Origin: Candidatus Enterovibrio escicola
GTDB lineage: Bacteria; Pseudomonadota; Gammaproteobacteria; Enterobacterales; Vibrionaceae
DNA length: 64,000 nucleotides
NCBI RefSeq assembly: GCF_002464935.1
Contig: NZ_NBYY01000002.1
Location: 1 to 64,000 of the forward strand
Direction: 5' to 3'
Shown here piece by piece: positions 50,480 to 61,680 of this stretch. The notes beneath the pieces are model-generated. The model was given only the letters and a program-made list of their open reading frames with translations, made no database searches and was not told the origin of the DNA. Positions within the stretch are counted from its first letter, which is position 1. Every line of letters starts with the position of its first letter. A program made the position numbers and the translations under genes.

Positions 50480-51795
50480 GCAAAAAGCGGAGCGCTAATG
50501 AGAATAAAAAACATATCAGTTAACCCCTATCGGAAGCAAATAAATCGAAGAATACACCATGCTTTGCATGGGAGAACCGAACCAATGCCATCCCTCTCCC
50601 ACAAAATACACATTTTAAGGGGGATTACGAGCTGCTACCTCTTCGAAAAGCTCTACATAGCTAATACGTTTGGTCCCGCTAATCATTCCATCCACAAAGT
50701 CTCCTGCTGCCATCGCTATCACTTCATACCACTTATTAAAGCTCGCTGGCACTTGAAAGCCATAATATCTTACTCATTGAAATCCTTTAGGAAAAATGTA
50801 CCGAACCAACCTGCCAATAAATACCTGAGCATCTACTCTCTTATTACGTTTTCAACTTCGTTTTATGTGATTGATAGTAATAGCTGACTTGATGACGGTC
50901 ATACCAAACTATTTTAGATAAGCCTATCAGCGGGGATGACAAATAGTTGGTTAGGTATCGTATTAATCCTCGGTAGCTTTTGCGTGGGACTTTATTTTTA
51001 CGACCATTGTCAAGATGGGCATAAAAACTATCAGGATAATTAGCCCATAAGATTCTAATCACATATTGACGCGCCGAAAACTCCATCTCCATTAACTTCA
51101 GTAAGTGTTTTTGCCAAAGTAATCGTAGCTGAGATAACGATAAATATTGAAACCCTTTCCAATACTAGTTTGAAGGAAAAATGCACCTTCAGCTAGTATC
51201 ACATGTAAATGCGAGTATAGTTGCCATTACGACTATGGATCTGGATGAAAACAATGCCGGTGATTTCACACGCATCTATCTTAAAGTGCGCCTGAATAAA
51301 CTCTAATAAGCAGGCTTCCGCCAAGAGCATAAACCCAGAGTACAAACGTTTCTTATTGGAGTGATTATGGAAATGAATACGAAATTGTTTAGGAAATATT
51401 CAGACAACTTGCCGATAGTTCACTCTAGGAAACAGACAGACGCTTATTTTGACCATACTCTCCCGTGCATAACGTTTTTTACATTGCGGACAAGCTTTCC
51501 CCTTACAACATAAAGTTAACTTTATGTTGCCCTTGGCCGCAACCAAAGCATGGGTAAGTGGTAAAGCCATTTTCTAATCTTCCACACTTTAGCATCTTAG
51601 CGATTTCTGAATGATAATAATCGGTGTTATAGCGGGGATGACTGGATACGAATATGGGCCAATTCGTAGTGAAAATACGTTTAAAGCGAAGCAGTTTTGA
51701 TTTGATACCTTTGAAATTCATTCATGCTAAATTTATCCCAGAAAGGGACATACCTTAAGCCCCACCACATATAGTTTCTAGGAGGAAAGTTTTAG
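50480..51795 (-). mobile_element. IS91-family element, nearly full length but broken
   Basis: From the terminus near 51795 the minus strand encodes MNFKGIKSKLLRFKRIF and a zinc-binding start (YPCFGCGQGQHK). The middle region reads SARQYVIRILWANYPDSFYA and YLTNYLSSPLIGLSKIVWYD, and the C-terminus WYEVIAMAAGDFVDGMISGT and ISYVELFEEVAARN. Stops and frameshifts interrupt it. It is the most complete IS91 copy here and shows what the halves at 13575, 34009 and 37046 lack. Confidence 0.8.
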
Positions 51796-51826
51796 GCATA
51801 AAGAACACCTGTGTATTTTAGATGAC

Positions 51827-52025
51827 GTAGGGTGATGTCATGATCAAGGTATCCCTGTGTAGGTGTTGTGAGTTTTCTCAAAAAGTAATAATACCGAGAA
51901 TGGTATCAGAAGCCTCTCCCTGCAGAAGAGGCTTCTGTGCGTCCATTCGTCGTTACATCCACAGGAAATAGACTGATTACGCCTATGAGAATTTTTCGCG
52001 AACTGATAAGCCCTGAAATCGAGCA
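51827..52025. repeat. Diverged about 200-bp repeat, copy 2, with strong hairpin
   Basis: Homologous to 4310-4510. It has GATGTCATGATCAAGGTATC at its start and CCTATGAGAATTTTTCGCG near its end. The hairpin CAGAAGCCTCT/AGAGGCTTCTG (11 bp, about 51906-51936) sits at the position of the weaker TAACCT/AGGTTA stem in copy 1, with a similar CCCT-CAG loop. No U-run follows on either strand. Confidence 0.5.
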
Positions 52026-52441
52026 TTTCCATGTTTTTTGAGTTTATCTCCTATAGAAGATTGATTGATATCAAGCAAATTGTATAATAGAGTTGTTTGG
52101 ATGAAATTAAACTGATTATGAATCATTAAATAATAAGCAATGCTCAGATCAAAACGAAATAACAACCTTCAGGGTCATCTATCCAATAAATTATAAGGCT
52201 CGTCGGCATGACTCTCATTAGAGATAAAATGCCTTTTAACAGTGCTTAATCAATATGGAAAATTAGGAATTTTGTACAAAAATCTACTTAATTGAATATA
52301 TGATCATCCTCAGTGCAGGATAGAACACGTTTTTAGATCGAATGTAACCTCACGTTTAAACACTTTTCCTCTTTTATCGCGGTAAATATGCGGAACGATG
52401 TATAACTTTATTAATATTTAATTCTTGGTGAGAATATAATC
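52026..52441 (+). promoter_or_regulatory. ndh upstream region
   Basis: About 400 bp without a gene. CTACTTAATTGAATATATGA near 52285 resembles one MITE end. The region next to the gene is AT-rich and should contain the ndh promoter, which I cannot place with confidence. Confidence 0.35.
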
Positions 52442-53734
52442 GTGACCAAAATTATTGTAGTAGGTGGCGGTGCTGGTGGCTTGGAATTGGTGACCAAGCT
52501 GGGTCGTATACTTGGGCGTAAAGAGCGTGCTCATGTTACTCTTGTCGATCGTAAAACAAGCCACCTGTGGAAACCCTTGTTACATGAAGTGGCAACTGGT
52601 TCTTTAGATGAAGGTGTGGATGCAATCAGTTATCGTGCACATGCAAAGAATCATTTCTTCGATTTTCAACTTGGAAGTATTGCTGGCATCGACCGTAAAA
52701 ACAAGACTATAAAACTATCTGCTTGGCATGATGAAGGAGATGGTGAACTTTTGATGCCGGAACGTAGACTGAGCTATGATATCTTAGTGATGGCAATTGG
52801 TTCAACCTCGAACGATTTCAACACTGAAGGTGTTTGTGAAAACTGTATTTTCTTAGACAGCCCTGAGCAAGCCCGCCGTTTTCGTAATGAAATGCATAAT
52901 GAGTTCTTGAAACTAAATGCCAAATCAGGCTTAGGTACAGTTGATATCGCGATTGTTGGTGGTGGCGCGACGGGTGTTGAATTGTCCGCTGAACTTCACA
53001 ACGCAGTTAACGAATTGCAACACTATGGCTTTCAGGATTTGGATAGCTCTAAACTGAATGTGACATTGATTGAGGCGGGTGATCGTATTTTGCCCGCGCT
53101 CCCACTTCGTATTTCGGGAGCAGCAGAACAAGAGTTAACTAAGCTGGGTGTATACGTTCGTACTGCGACTAAGGTTGTTAAAGCAGAAACTAATGGGTTG
53201 ATAACTAAAGACGGCGATAAGATACCAGCACAAATAATGGTGTGGGCCGCGGGTATCAAGGCGCCAGATTTCATGAAAGATATCGCGGGTCTTGAAACTA
53301 ATCTCATCAATCAGCTAGTGGTAAAATCAACATTACAAACGACGCGCAGTGACACTATTTTTGTCATCGGTGATTGTGCGTCATACAAGCAAGAAGATGG
53401 CAGTTTTATTCCACCACGTGCGCAAGCTGCGCATCAGATGGCAAGCCATTGTTGCTCAAATATTATTGCTAAACTGAATGACCGTGAATTGAAAGCATAT
53501 GTATATAAAGACCATGGCTCTTTGGTTTCTTTAAGTCGTTTTTCAACTGTAGGTAGTCTTATGGGTAACCTGATTCATGGTTCGATGATGGTTGAAGGTC
53601 GCATAGCACGGGTGGTATATCTTTCGTTGTACCGTATGCATCAAGTCGCTTTGCATGGCTTTTTGAAAACAGGGTTGATTATGTTGGTCAACCGTATCAA
53701 TCGTGTGCTTCGTCCATCACTTAAGCTTCACTAA
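52442..53734 (+). CDS. ndh: NADH dehydrogenase type II
   Basis: NDH-2 passes electrons from NADH to quinone without pumping ions. 430 aa, membrane-associated flavoprotein. FAD-binding GGGAGG is at residues 8-13 and the NADH-binding GGGATGVE at 173-180. FVIGDCAS is the second FAD motif (about 305-312). The C-terminal amphipathic part (about 385-430) would attach to the membrane. Start: GTG at 52442, after a GGTGAG ribosome-binding site. Immediately downstream is IS982 debris. Confidence 0.96.
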   Translation: MTKIIVVGGGAGGLELVTKLGRILGRKERAHVTLVDRKTSHLWKPLLHEVATGSLDEGVDAISYRAHAKNHFFDFQLGSIAGIDRKNKTIKLSAWHDEGDGELLMPERRLSYDILVMAIGSTSNDFNTEGVCENCIFLDSPEQARRFRNEMHNEFLKLNAKSGLGTVDIAIVGGGATGVELSAELHNAVNELQHYGFQDLDSSKLNVTLIEAGDRILPALPLRISGAAEQELTKLGVYVRTATKVVKAETNGLITKDGDKIPAQIMVWAAGIKAPDFMKDIAGLETNLINQLVVKSTLQTTRSDTIFVIGDCASYKQEDGSFIPPRAQAAHQMASHCCSNIIAKLNDRELKAYVYKDHGSLVSLSRFSTVGSLMGNLIHGSMMVEGRIARVVYLSLYRMHQVALHGFLKTGLIMLVNRINRVLRPSLKLH

Positions 53735-53764
53735 CAGAAAACCCTTGAAGCCTTGAATAAGTTC

Positions 53765-54672
53765 ATCTAAGATCTGTGTAAGCGCGTGTTTTTAAAGACG
53801 AGTGATTTTCAAGTTAAGCTTTTTTCGTTGGAACGTATAAGTAATGAATCTAGCAATCTGCTTGACCATAAAGTGCCCCACCTAGGTGCTGAGAATGCTT
53901 GATTTGGGATAAATTCTTTAGTTGGTTAGGGACTCTTTCGATGATAAATTGCCTTCTTAGCAGCAAACCTAAAGATTCATCACCTTTAGTATCCTGTTAT
54001 TCCGTATATTAGAGATGATAGTGATCCCTTTCTTGGCAACTGTTCTTTCAATGTGGCTAAATATATACCCCTTATCTCCATAGAGATATCTCAGAAATTA
54101 TCAACCAGATTAAACATGGATCTTTTGTCATCAACATTGGCTGTTGTTGTCTTTATCAAAATAGTACCGACTTAATTATTGATGATAAGGTGAAGTTTAA
54201 AGCCATAAATCCCCACCATCGTCTCCTTATTTCGTTTAGTCACCCCCCTAAAACATGAGATGCCGTGGAATACGTAAATTGTAACAGACCTGTAACAGGG
54301 TTGAATCAACGAACTCGATGGCAGTTAGATTTTTCTTGGTGGTAAGTTAGATAAGATCAAAGGGAAAACAGAGCACTTTGCATCAACTTAAGCATCCACG
54401 TATAGCTAATAAAATTAGAAAATTGACCTGTTAGGTGACGGAAAACAAATTGCGTGTAATACGTTTTAAAGTCACGATAGTGAGAGTGATAAGAAGATAC
54501 AATAATCGTCACGACTTCAATGATGGAAAGGCGAAAAGGTTTATTTCTTGTTTTGGAACCTAAACTCCGGTATTTTTTACTAAACAGGAAGGAAAACCTA
54601 ATAAAAGTCGTGGATATCGGTGAAAATAGCGTCTGAATTATTTATTCTAAAGTTCTTGAGCAAAGCTCAAGT
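53765..54672 (-). mobile_element. Diverged IS982-type element, near full length, decayed
   Basis: The right end (CTAAGATCTGTGTAAGCGC) at 53765 and the left end (AACTTGAGCTTTGC) at 54672 frame about 900 bp. The order of transposase blocks is the same as in the main IS982 copies, but with many differences. It represents a second subtype that is older or separately acquired. Confidence 0.75.
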
Positions 54673-54689
54673 TAAATTAAAGAAAAACA

Positions 54690-55591
54690 GGCGCTGTTTC
54701 CCAAATATCTTAACTAATCGCAATTCCTACGATCAGATAATCATGGAGTTAAGCGGGAGGTTATGATGAGAACGGCCAAGAACAAGATCAGCGATCTTGA
54801 AACAATATAATCAAGCATTAGTAAACCATATCTCAGTGACTTTTTGGATAGACGTCGCTGCCATTAAGGCATGGAATTGTTTAATACATCAGAGTCCTCG
54901 TTACCGTGGGTTTATATTTTCGGATACCGAGATTGAAACAGCACTGATGGTGAAAGATATTTTTAAACTCCCACTTTGTAGATTAAAAAGTTTTCTCAAT
55001 TCTTTTTTTACATTGATAAATATCCCGCTGAAATACTCTACAGACTCCTGCATACATAACGCGTTCGAAGACCGTATAAGTTAAGTACCGTTTACCGAAT
55101 CGAGGAACTGTCGCACACGTCGTTATGGATGTCACAGACCTAAAAATATACGATGAAAGTAAATGGAAAACACGTAAACACTATAAGGAAAAGCTGCATA
55201 TCTGGCGCAAACTTCATCTTGCCGTTGATGTGTCTACTCATGCGGTTATTGCTGCAGAAGTTAGCCTAGTTTATGTGGGTGACAATGAAGTTTTACCTAT
55301 CTTGCGTAACCCATTCCGACGAAAGATACAGCAAGTCAGTGCTGATGGAACCTATGACACAAGAGCATGTCACTACGTACTGAAGAACCAAGGAATAACG
55401 CCCAGTATTCCACCTTGAAGCAACCCGTGGTACTGTGCGGAAGTGTATCCTCGAAATGAAGCTGTAAAGGCTTTAAAAGAGGACAAACTGGCGGAGTGGA
55501 AAAAGGACAGGGATTATCACAAACGTTCATTAGCAAAAACAGCAATGTTTCGCTATAAAGAGTTGCTAAACCCTAAACTTACTCTTCGTGA
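54690..55591 (+). mobile_element. IS5-family element, 5' part, interrupted by IS982
   Basis: Left terminus GGCGCTGTTTCCCAAATATC at 54690. The transposase (frames 54797-55084 and 55125-55418) reads KQYNQALVNHISVTFWIDVA, DTEIETALMVKDIFKLPL, then HAVIAAEVSLVYVGDNEVLP and QQVSADGTYDTRACHYVLK. It is frameshifted between the two frames and near 55418. Cut at CTTCGTGATTAAC by an IS982 copy. With 56491-56640 it makes one nearly full element of about 1050 bp. Confidence 0.88.
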
Positions 55592-56490
55592 TTAACATCA
55601 AATCTGCATAAGCACCTGCTTATCAAACCGAGTCATTTTGATACTAGGCTTCTTTGATTGAAATGAATACGCGATGAGCCCCACCAGCAAGTTGCCCATA
55701 AAGCTGATACAACGACGGTGCCGAAAATGCTTTATTTGGGAGATATTTTTTAGTTGGTCAAAAACAGTTTCAATAATAAATCGTTTCCGGAGCATCAGGC
55801 GGTCCCAAGATTTCATTACGTTAGGTTTTATATTCTTTTTCATACCCGTTATCAGTATCACTCCCTTGTTTGCAAGTTTCCGCTCCAATGAACCAGAAAT
55901 ATAACCTTTGTATCTGTATAAACACCCTCAAAACTCGTCAGCCATTTCCGACACAGACTTTCTATCATCCACGTTAGTCGTCGTCACTTTGACTGAGATA
56001 AAATGCCACCTTGGTCATTGATAATGAGGTATAATTTGAAACCTTAGAACCACGCCAGTATTCCTTTTCCTCGCTTTGCGGTACCTTTAAAAACTGATAT
56101 CTGAGAATGCGTAGGTTGTAACAAACCTGTAGCTTGGACGAATCAACTAAGGCAATCCCTGTCGGCCTTGCTTGACGGTGAGGTAGCTACAAACAAAGTG
56201 GATGTAATAGGTTTTTAAATCTCGATCCACAGATTGATGGAAAGCTATCACTATCGTCATAACTTCGCTAACTGAGAGGTAAAAAGGCTTGTTTCTTTGT
56301 TTGATACCTGAAGAAATTAGGTATGTTTCCCCATGCAAGAAGGAAAGTCTAGCAGAAGTCATCGACATCGACGAAAACAGCGTCTAACTTCTTCATGCCA
56401 AAGTCCTTGTGCACGTCAATAGTTTATTTCAAACGAATCAGATCGTGACTTGAACACTTAATTCATTTCTTATGCGAAACTCAGGTTAAT
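55592..56490 (-). mobile_element. IS982-family element inserted in IS5, broken
   Basis: Right terminus (AACATCAAATCTGCATAAG) at 55592 and left terminus (GCGAAACTCAGGTT) near 56485, about 900 bp with internal losses. The C-terminal piece reads MERKLANKGVILITGMKKNI and [20 protein letters not shown]. The IS5 target duplicated ATTA is visible on both sides. Confidence 0.86.
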
Positions 56491-56640
56491 TACAATACTC
56501 AAGTTAGTGAAGCGCTGGCAAATTTGGATGCGATTAACAAAGTCATAAGACTCGGCATGCCTGTTCGCCAGCAGATAAATTAAGACTGTAAGAAAGATTG
56601 AAATCAGTACGTTATAGGCCTGATTTAATCAACAATGCCA
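56491..56640 (+). mobile_element. IS5-family element, 3' part
   Basis: Continuation of the IS5 copy begun at 54690: end of transposase (QVSEALANLDAINKVIRLGM) and right terminus GGCCTGATTTAATCAACAAT. Confidence 0.86.
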
Positions 56641-56725
56641 GAAAAATAGCTTCCAAAGAGTGGTTATTTTTGGCTTAAAATTTTGATAAAAAAGACACAG
56701 TATATTTGCAATAATTCTTACAGTA

Positions 56726-57277
56726 TCAGCGATAACCTAAATCAAATGGGATAATGCTGTAGACTAGCCCTTCTTTGGCTTCACCGTTATACATGTAGCG
56801 GTTTCTTGCCTTACACTCAAACGTGGCATGTAGTTTTTCTGCAGTACGGATACTGGCAACGTTTTGGGGGTCCATCACTAACTCAAGTCGAATTAACAGC
56901 AAATGGTTAAATTCAAGGTTTTCTGCTACTTCAGTCGCCTCAGCCGCATATCCCCTACCTTGATATTTTGAGGTAATCCAATAACCAATATTCGCCATGT
57001 TAGCGACATTATCAATGCTCGATACATAGACACATCCCACCAATTCTTCAGTGATGCGTTCAAATGCGGCTAATTCATAACTGCTGCTTGTCAACCATCC
57101 TTGTCGACTGTGGTTTATCCATGATTCTGAATCCATATTGTCGAAGCTTTCATAACACCAGTCAAGCCAAGGGATAACAGTATCAACTGATTGACTTATC
57201 GCGTGCTTCAGAGGGATGATATCGCTGTTTTTTAACGTGCGAAGAAGTAGTCTATCAGTTCTAAACTCTATGTTTAC
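56726..57277 (-). pseudogene. GNAT N-acetyltransferase (RimJ/RimL-like), start codon apparently lost
   Basis: The protein reads, in one frame without stops, IEFRTDRLLLRTLKNSDI at the N-terminus and YWITSKYQGRGYAAEATEVA at the acetyl-CoA loop (Q-x-R-G-x-A type: YQGRGYA). NVASIRTAEKLHATFE is near the C-terminus, as in RimJ/RimL enzymes that acetylate protein N-termini. The first ATG in frame (57136) would remove about 47 residues including the first strand. The family-like start falls on a GTA codon (57275-57277), with a stop only four codons further up. Either a GTG start has mutated to GTA, or the gene is truncated. The body shows no other damage, so the loss would be recent. Confidence 0.7.
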
Positions 57278-57353
57278 TTGCGTAAATTCTCTAGGAAGTA
57301 AGTCTCTGTATTACACAAAAGTATGCCCCAAAGAATAGAGGTGGTATTATAAG

Positions 57354-58160
57354 TCATTCGACTTTTGTGACTTGAATAATCAGGCCAATGAGAGGGTGGT
57401 CTAGGTAATGAATTTCTCCACTCCGCATGTGGCGTTTTTGATCAAAGGAATAGGAATGCATATGTTTTTCAGTCGAGTAGCTACGCTTTGATTCCTGAAA
57501 CTTTGCCAATGTCTCGTATTGTTTATTTCTAGGAACTATGTGTTGAATGATAGTGTCCTGCTTATCCAGCATCGGTGGGAGTATTATACTCGCGTTTTCA
57601 GGCATTTTATACTCACCAGCTTCCTGTAGTATAAGGTTAATTTCAACAAACAGGTAGTGTTGGACATATACGTGAATAAAACCATCTAGCTGAGACATTG
57701 GGTCGTTTTGATTTTCTATGCGGAGATGACTTTGTAGGGAGGCCCCTCTATCAAGAGGATGCCCAACTTGTGTCGTGCCATCGGTATGGAATTCATCACC
57801 ATAGTCTTTACCCGCAGTTAACCGAAGCTTAGGCATGACATTTTTACTGCCATCGTTCTGACGCCATGCCATATGAAGAAGCGGTTTAAAATCTGTATGT
57901 ACGGTAAGTTTATTATATGCTTCATGCAGTTTCCAATGCTTTTTTGGTAGAAAATGGAGACCTTTTGTCGCCAGAAATGCTGCATCAGAAAGGGATATCG
58001 CATTTGAGAAATTTATACTGTTTGGTGATACGGGCCAGTTTTCTTTGACCGTATTAGGATTTTGGTTTCTCTTGAAAACGATGATCTCAACATCGTACCA
58101 CCGTTCAGCTAATGATGGTATACTAATAGTGAATAGCAGAAGAAAAATTTTCTTTTTCAA
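57354..58160 (-). CDS. csiV: CsiV-family periplasmic protein
   Basis: 268 aa with a signal peptide (KKIFLLLFTISIPSLAERWY, cleavage probably after LAE or SLA). RWYDVEIIVFKR and the later YVQHYLFVEINLIL and EIHYLDHPLIGLIIQV match the CsiV family. In Vibrio, CsiV supports cell-shape integrity together with the D-amino-acid-insensitive peptidoglycan synthase machinery; it binds peptidoglycan. The start is TTG at 58160, eight bases after GGAG; the ATG just upstream is out of frame. It lies behind mfd on the same strand. Confidence 0.85.
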   Translation of the reverse strand: MKKKIFLLLFTISIPSLAERWYDVEIIVFKRNQNPNTVKENWPVSPNSINFSNAISLSDAAFLATKGLHFLPKKHWKLHEAYNKLTVHTDFKPLLHMAWRQNDGSKNVMPKLRLTAGKDYGDEFHTDGTTQVGHPLDRGASLQSHLRIENQNDPMSQLDGFIHVYVQHYLFVEINLILQEAGEYKMPENASIILPPMLDKQDTIIQHIVPRNKQYETLAKFQESKRSYSTEKHMHSYSFDQKRHMRSGEIHYLDHPLIGLIIQVTKVE

Positions 58161-58204
58161 AACATTACTCCGTTTTGTTTACATCTTCTTCCTTAAAGGA
58201 ATAA

Positions 58205-61200
58205 TTAAGCTACAAAAAGATTATCAGCAAATTGCGTTAGTAGTATTTCGATAAATTTGACCCGCTCACCGCGATCTGTTAGTGCTTCTACGATCTTAAG
58301 CTTGGATGATCCATCAAAGTAGTAACGGTTAGGATGGGATTGTAACAGACCTATCAAAAAGTGGGGGTTAATCTGGGTGTTTTGTTTAAACTCAATCATA
58401 CAACCTTTATCGTGAGCATCAATTTTCTTAATGCCCAATTTTGCTGCAGCCAGCTTGATTTGTTGAACCTTTAGTAGATCTTTAGCTGCTTTTGGAAGTA
58501 AGCCAAATCGGTCGACTAATTCCACCCGCATCTCTTCAATCTCATCTTTGGATTTTGCCACCGAGATACGTTTGTAAATCGAAAGACGTGTATTGACGTC
58601 AGGGATATACATATCTGGAAGTAGAGTTGGCAATCTAAGTTCTACGTCAGTTTGTTGGTTTAATTGTTCATATAATGATGGTTCCTTCCCTTCTTTTAAT
58701 GCTTCAACCGCTTGTTCTAACATTTCCATATACAGGGTGAAGCCAATGGATTGGATTTGACCACTTTGGTCTTCTCCTAAGAGTTCACCCACACCTCGAA
58801 TTTCCATATCGTGGGTTGCAAGAGCGAAACCTGCACCAAGGTCTTCCAGTGAGGAAATAGCTTCTAAACGCTTGATAGCATCTTTAGTCATGAGTTTTGG
58901 ATGAGGAGTGAGCATATAAGCATAAGCTTGGTGGTGAGAGCGACCCACACGTCCTCGAAGTTGGTGTAATTGTGCCAACCCGAAATGATCCGCACGATCC
59001 ATGATAATGGTGTTGGCGGTTGGAACGTCTATGCCTGTTTCAATGATGGTGGTACACACTAAGACGTTAAAACGTTGATGATAGAAATCAGACATAATAC
59101 GTTCTAACTCACGTTCGCGCATCTGTCCATGTGCCACGGTAACACGTGCTTCCGGCACTAATACGGCCAGTTCATTTGCGGTTCTCTCTATACTATCGAT
59201 ATCGTTGTGAAGGAAATAGACCTGACCACCACGCATGATTTCTCGAAGCATCGCCTCACGAATGAGTGAAATATCGCGTTCTCTCATAAAAGTTTTTATC
59301 GCAAGACGGCGTGAAGGTGGTGTTGCAATAATCGATAAGTCTCGTATACCACTCATCGCCATGTTCAAGGTACGCGGAATGGGCGTTGCAGTTAGGGTCA
59401 GGATATCGACGTCCGATCTCATTGCTTTCACTTTCTCTTTCTGGCGAACACCAAATCGATGTTCTTCGTCTACAATGAGTAAACCTAGATCTTGAAAATG
59501 GACATAGCTTTGCAGCAATTTGTGCGTACCAATGAGAATATCAATTTTTCCTTCAGAACTATCGGCAAGTATTTGCTTTTGCTCTTTGGTTGACTTAAAA
59601 CGAGAGAGTACCTCAACACGAACAGGATGATTTGCAAAACGGTCACGGAAGTTTTCGAAATGCTGCTGGGCTAGCAGGGTTGTTGGTACCAGTATCGCTA
59701 CCTGCTTAATGTTGTTTACGGCTAGAAAAGTAGCACGCATTGCCACTTCAGTTTTACCGAAACCCACATCACCACAGATGAGTCGGTCCATAGCGATTGG
59801 TCGACACATATCTGACAACACGGCGTTAATGGCTTGTGCTTGATCGATGGTTTCCTCGAACGGAAAACCAGAACAGAAATCAAGATATTCTTTATGATCG
59901 TGTTTAAATGCAAAACCTAACTTGGTCTCTCGTTTGGCGTAGACATCAAGCAATTCAGCGGCCACATCGCGTACTTTCTTTACTGCTTTCTTACGAATCT
60001 TATCCCACACTTCACCACCAAGACGATGAAACGGTGCAGTTTCTCCTGTACCACAGCTGTATCGACTGATTAGATGTAAAGAAGATACGGGCACATAGAG
60101 TTTAGAATCGTGTCGGTATTCCAAGATGACGTACTCTGTTTCGATACCTCCGGTTTCCAGAGTTTGTAAACCAAGATAGCGACCAACGCCATGCTCAAGG
60201 TGAACAACAGGCTGTCCTTGCTGTAATTCAGCAAGATTTCGTATCAACGTGTTACTGATGACCCATGCCTTTTTATTGCTTCGTTGACGTTGTCGGATCA
60301 CACGTGTACCCAGCAAGTTACTTTCGCAAATCAACGCAAATCTAGGCTGTTCAGAAATAAACCCAAACTCGGCCGGACCTATGATTAAGGAAAATTTAGA
60401 GGGAGATCTTAGAGCTTCATCAAGTGAATTACATACCATTGTATGTATTTTAATTTTGGAGAGTAAGTTAAAGATAGCTTCTCGCCTGCCTTCAGTTTCT
60501 ACCGAAAATATCACTTTTCCTGAAAAGTGAGTGATAAATTCTTTGAGTGCATCAAGTGGCTCCTTCAGTTGATGATTAACTGTCAGTTTCGGGAGTGCTT
60601 TAACCGGTGCATTTTGACGTCCCGCTTTTGTCTCAGTGCTGTCCTGTTCAAGTTTAATGCGCGGATACGCTTTGAAAGCTGTAAACAATTCTTCAATAGA
60701 TTGCCATAGTTCATTGGGTTTTAATAAAGGACGTAGTGGGTCGACACGGTGTTGATTGAAACGATACTCGGCATCATTTAAGAAATGACATGCGGCTGTT
60801 TCTAGATCTCCAGATGTTAGCAGGAGGGTACTATTTGGCAAATAATCGAATAGGGTTTCGGTTTCATCAAAAAATAGGGGTTGCCAATATTCAATTCCAG
60901 CAGGCCACATTTTTTTGCTGACTTGTTGATAAATGGATTCAGGATCGTGCCCTAGATCAAATCGTTCTCGCCAGCGACCACGAAAGCGTTCGACGGCGTC
61001 GTCGTCTGTAGGGAATTCATGTGCAGGGAGTAAATTAATCTGATCGAGTTTTTGCGTTGAACACTGGTTTTCTGGATCAAACTCGCGAATGGAATCTACG
61101 TCTTCATCAAAAAAGTCAATTCTGTAAGGTTGGTTAGATCCCATTGGGAACAAATCCAGAATAGAACCGCGACATGCATATTCTCCGTGCTCAATCACTT

Positions 61201-61669
61201 GATTAACATGACGATAGCCGGAAAGCTCAAGCTGATAGCGTATTTTTTCAAGCGAAATATGGTCACCTTTTTTGACGATAAGCGCATATTTAATCAAAAA
61301 TGAACGTGGCATAATACGTTGTAGCAAGGTGCTAACGGGGATGATGATAATATTAGAGATCTGTTGAGGTAGTTGATAGAGACACGCGATGCGATCAGAA
61401 ATGATGTCTTGATGAGGGGAAAAATTATCATAGGGTAGAGTTTCCCAGTCTGGGAATACATGGCACTTCCTGCCAGTAAATTGCTTGACTTCAGGTTGAA
61501 GTTTCAGCGCGGTTTGATTGTCAGGCACAACCAATAATATCCTTTTATGTTGTTGATCAGCAATTTGTGCAATAGCGAGAGGAAGTGCGGAACCTTGAAG
61601 GTTACCAATAATACGTGTATCTCCAGCTTTGTATGGAATAGTAAACTCAGAAAAAAATATGTTTTTCAT
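58205..61669 (-). CDS. mfd: Transcription-repair coupling factor
   Basis: Mfd removes RNA polymerase stalled at DNA damage and recruits UvrA. 1154 aa (E. coli 1148). The UvrB-like N-terminal part has the degenerate P-loop region and FPDWETLPYDNFSPHQD. The RNA-polymerase-binding module is at about 475-545 (QPVVHLEHGVGRYLGLQTLE). The RecG-type translocase has Walker A GDVGFGKTE (about 632-640), DEEH in LLIVDEEHRFGV (about 730) and TATPIPRTLNMA. The C-terminal TRCF domain (LPTLLPDMYIPDVNTRLSIY) is complete. It begins 11 bp after the PilZ gene, so the two are probably one operon with csiV. Confidence 0.97.
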   Translation of the reverse strand: MKNIFFSEFTIPYKAGDTRIIGNLQGSALPLAIAQIADQQHKRILLVVPDNQTALKLQPEVKQFTGRKCHVFPDWETLPYDNFSPHQDIISDRIACLYQLPQQISNIIIIPVSTLLQRIMPRSFLIKYALIVKKGDHISLEKIRYQLELSGYRHVNQVIEHGEYACRGSILDLFPMGSNQPYRIDFFDEDVDSIREFDPENQCSTQKLDQINLLPAHEFPTDDDAVERFRGRWRERFDLGHDPESIYQQVSKKMWPAGIEYWQPLFFDETETLFDYLPNSTLLLTSGDLETAACHFLNDAEYRFNQHRVDPLRPLLKPNELWQSIEELFTAFKAYPRIKLEQDSTETKAGRQNAPVKALPKLTVNHQLKEPLDALKEFITHFSGKVIFSVETEGRREAIFNLLSKIKIHTMVCNSLDEALRSPSKFSLIIGPAEFGFISEQPRFALICESNLLGTRVIRQRQRSNKKAWVISNTLIRNLAELQQGQPVVHLEHGVGRYLGLQTLETGGIETEYVILEYRHDSKLYVPVSSLHLISRYSCGTGETAPFHRLGGEVWDKIRKKAVKKVRDVAAELLDVYAKRETKLGFAFKHDHKEYLDFCSGFPFEETIDQAQAINAVLSDMCRPIAMDRLICGDVGFGKTEVAMRATFLAVNNIKQVAILVPTTLLAQQHFENFRDRFANHPVRVEVLSRFKSTKEQKQILADSSEGKIDILIGTHKLLQSYVHFQDLGLLIVDEEHRFGVRQKEKVKAMRSDVDILTLTATPIPRTLNMAMSGIRDLSIIATPPSRRLAIKTFMRERDISLIREAMLREIMRGGQVYFLHNDIDSIERTANELAVLVPEARVTVAHGQMRERELERIMSDFYHQRFNVLVCTTIIETGIDVPTANTIIMDRADHFGLAQLHQLRGRVGRSHHQAYAYMLTPHPKLMTKDAIKRLEAISSLEDLGAGFALATHDMEIRGVGELLGEDQSGQIQSIGFTLYMEMLEQAVEALKEGKEPSLYEQLNQQTDVELRLPTLLPDMYIPDVNTRLSIYKRISVAKSKDEIEEMRVELVDRFGLLPKAAKDLLKVQQIKLAAAKLGIKKIDAHDKGCMIEFKQNTQINPHFLIGLLQSHPNRYYFDGSSKLKIVEALTDRGERVKFIEILLTQFADNLFVA

Positions 61670-61680
61670 AGGATTGTGGC

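Noticed and set aside
50498-50887. Plus-strand 129-aa frame as a new gene
   Set aside because: The minus strand encodes the C-terminal part of an IS91-type transposase here, so this frame is its shadow.
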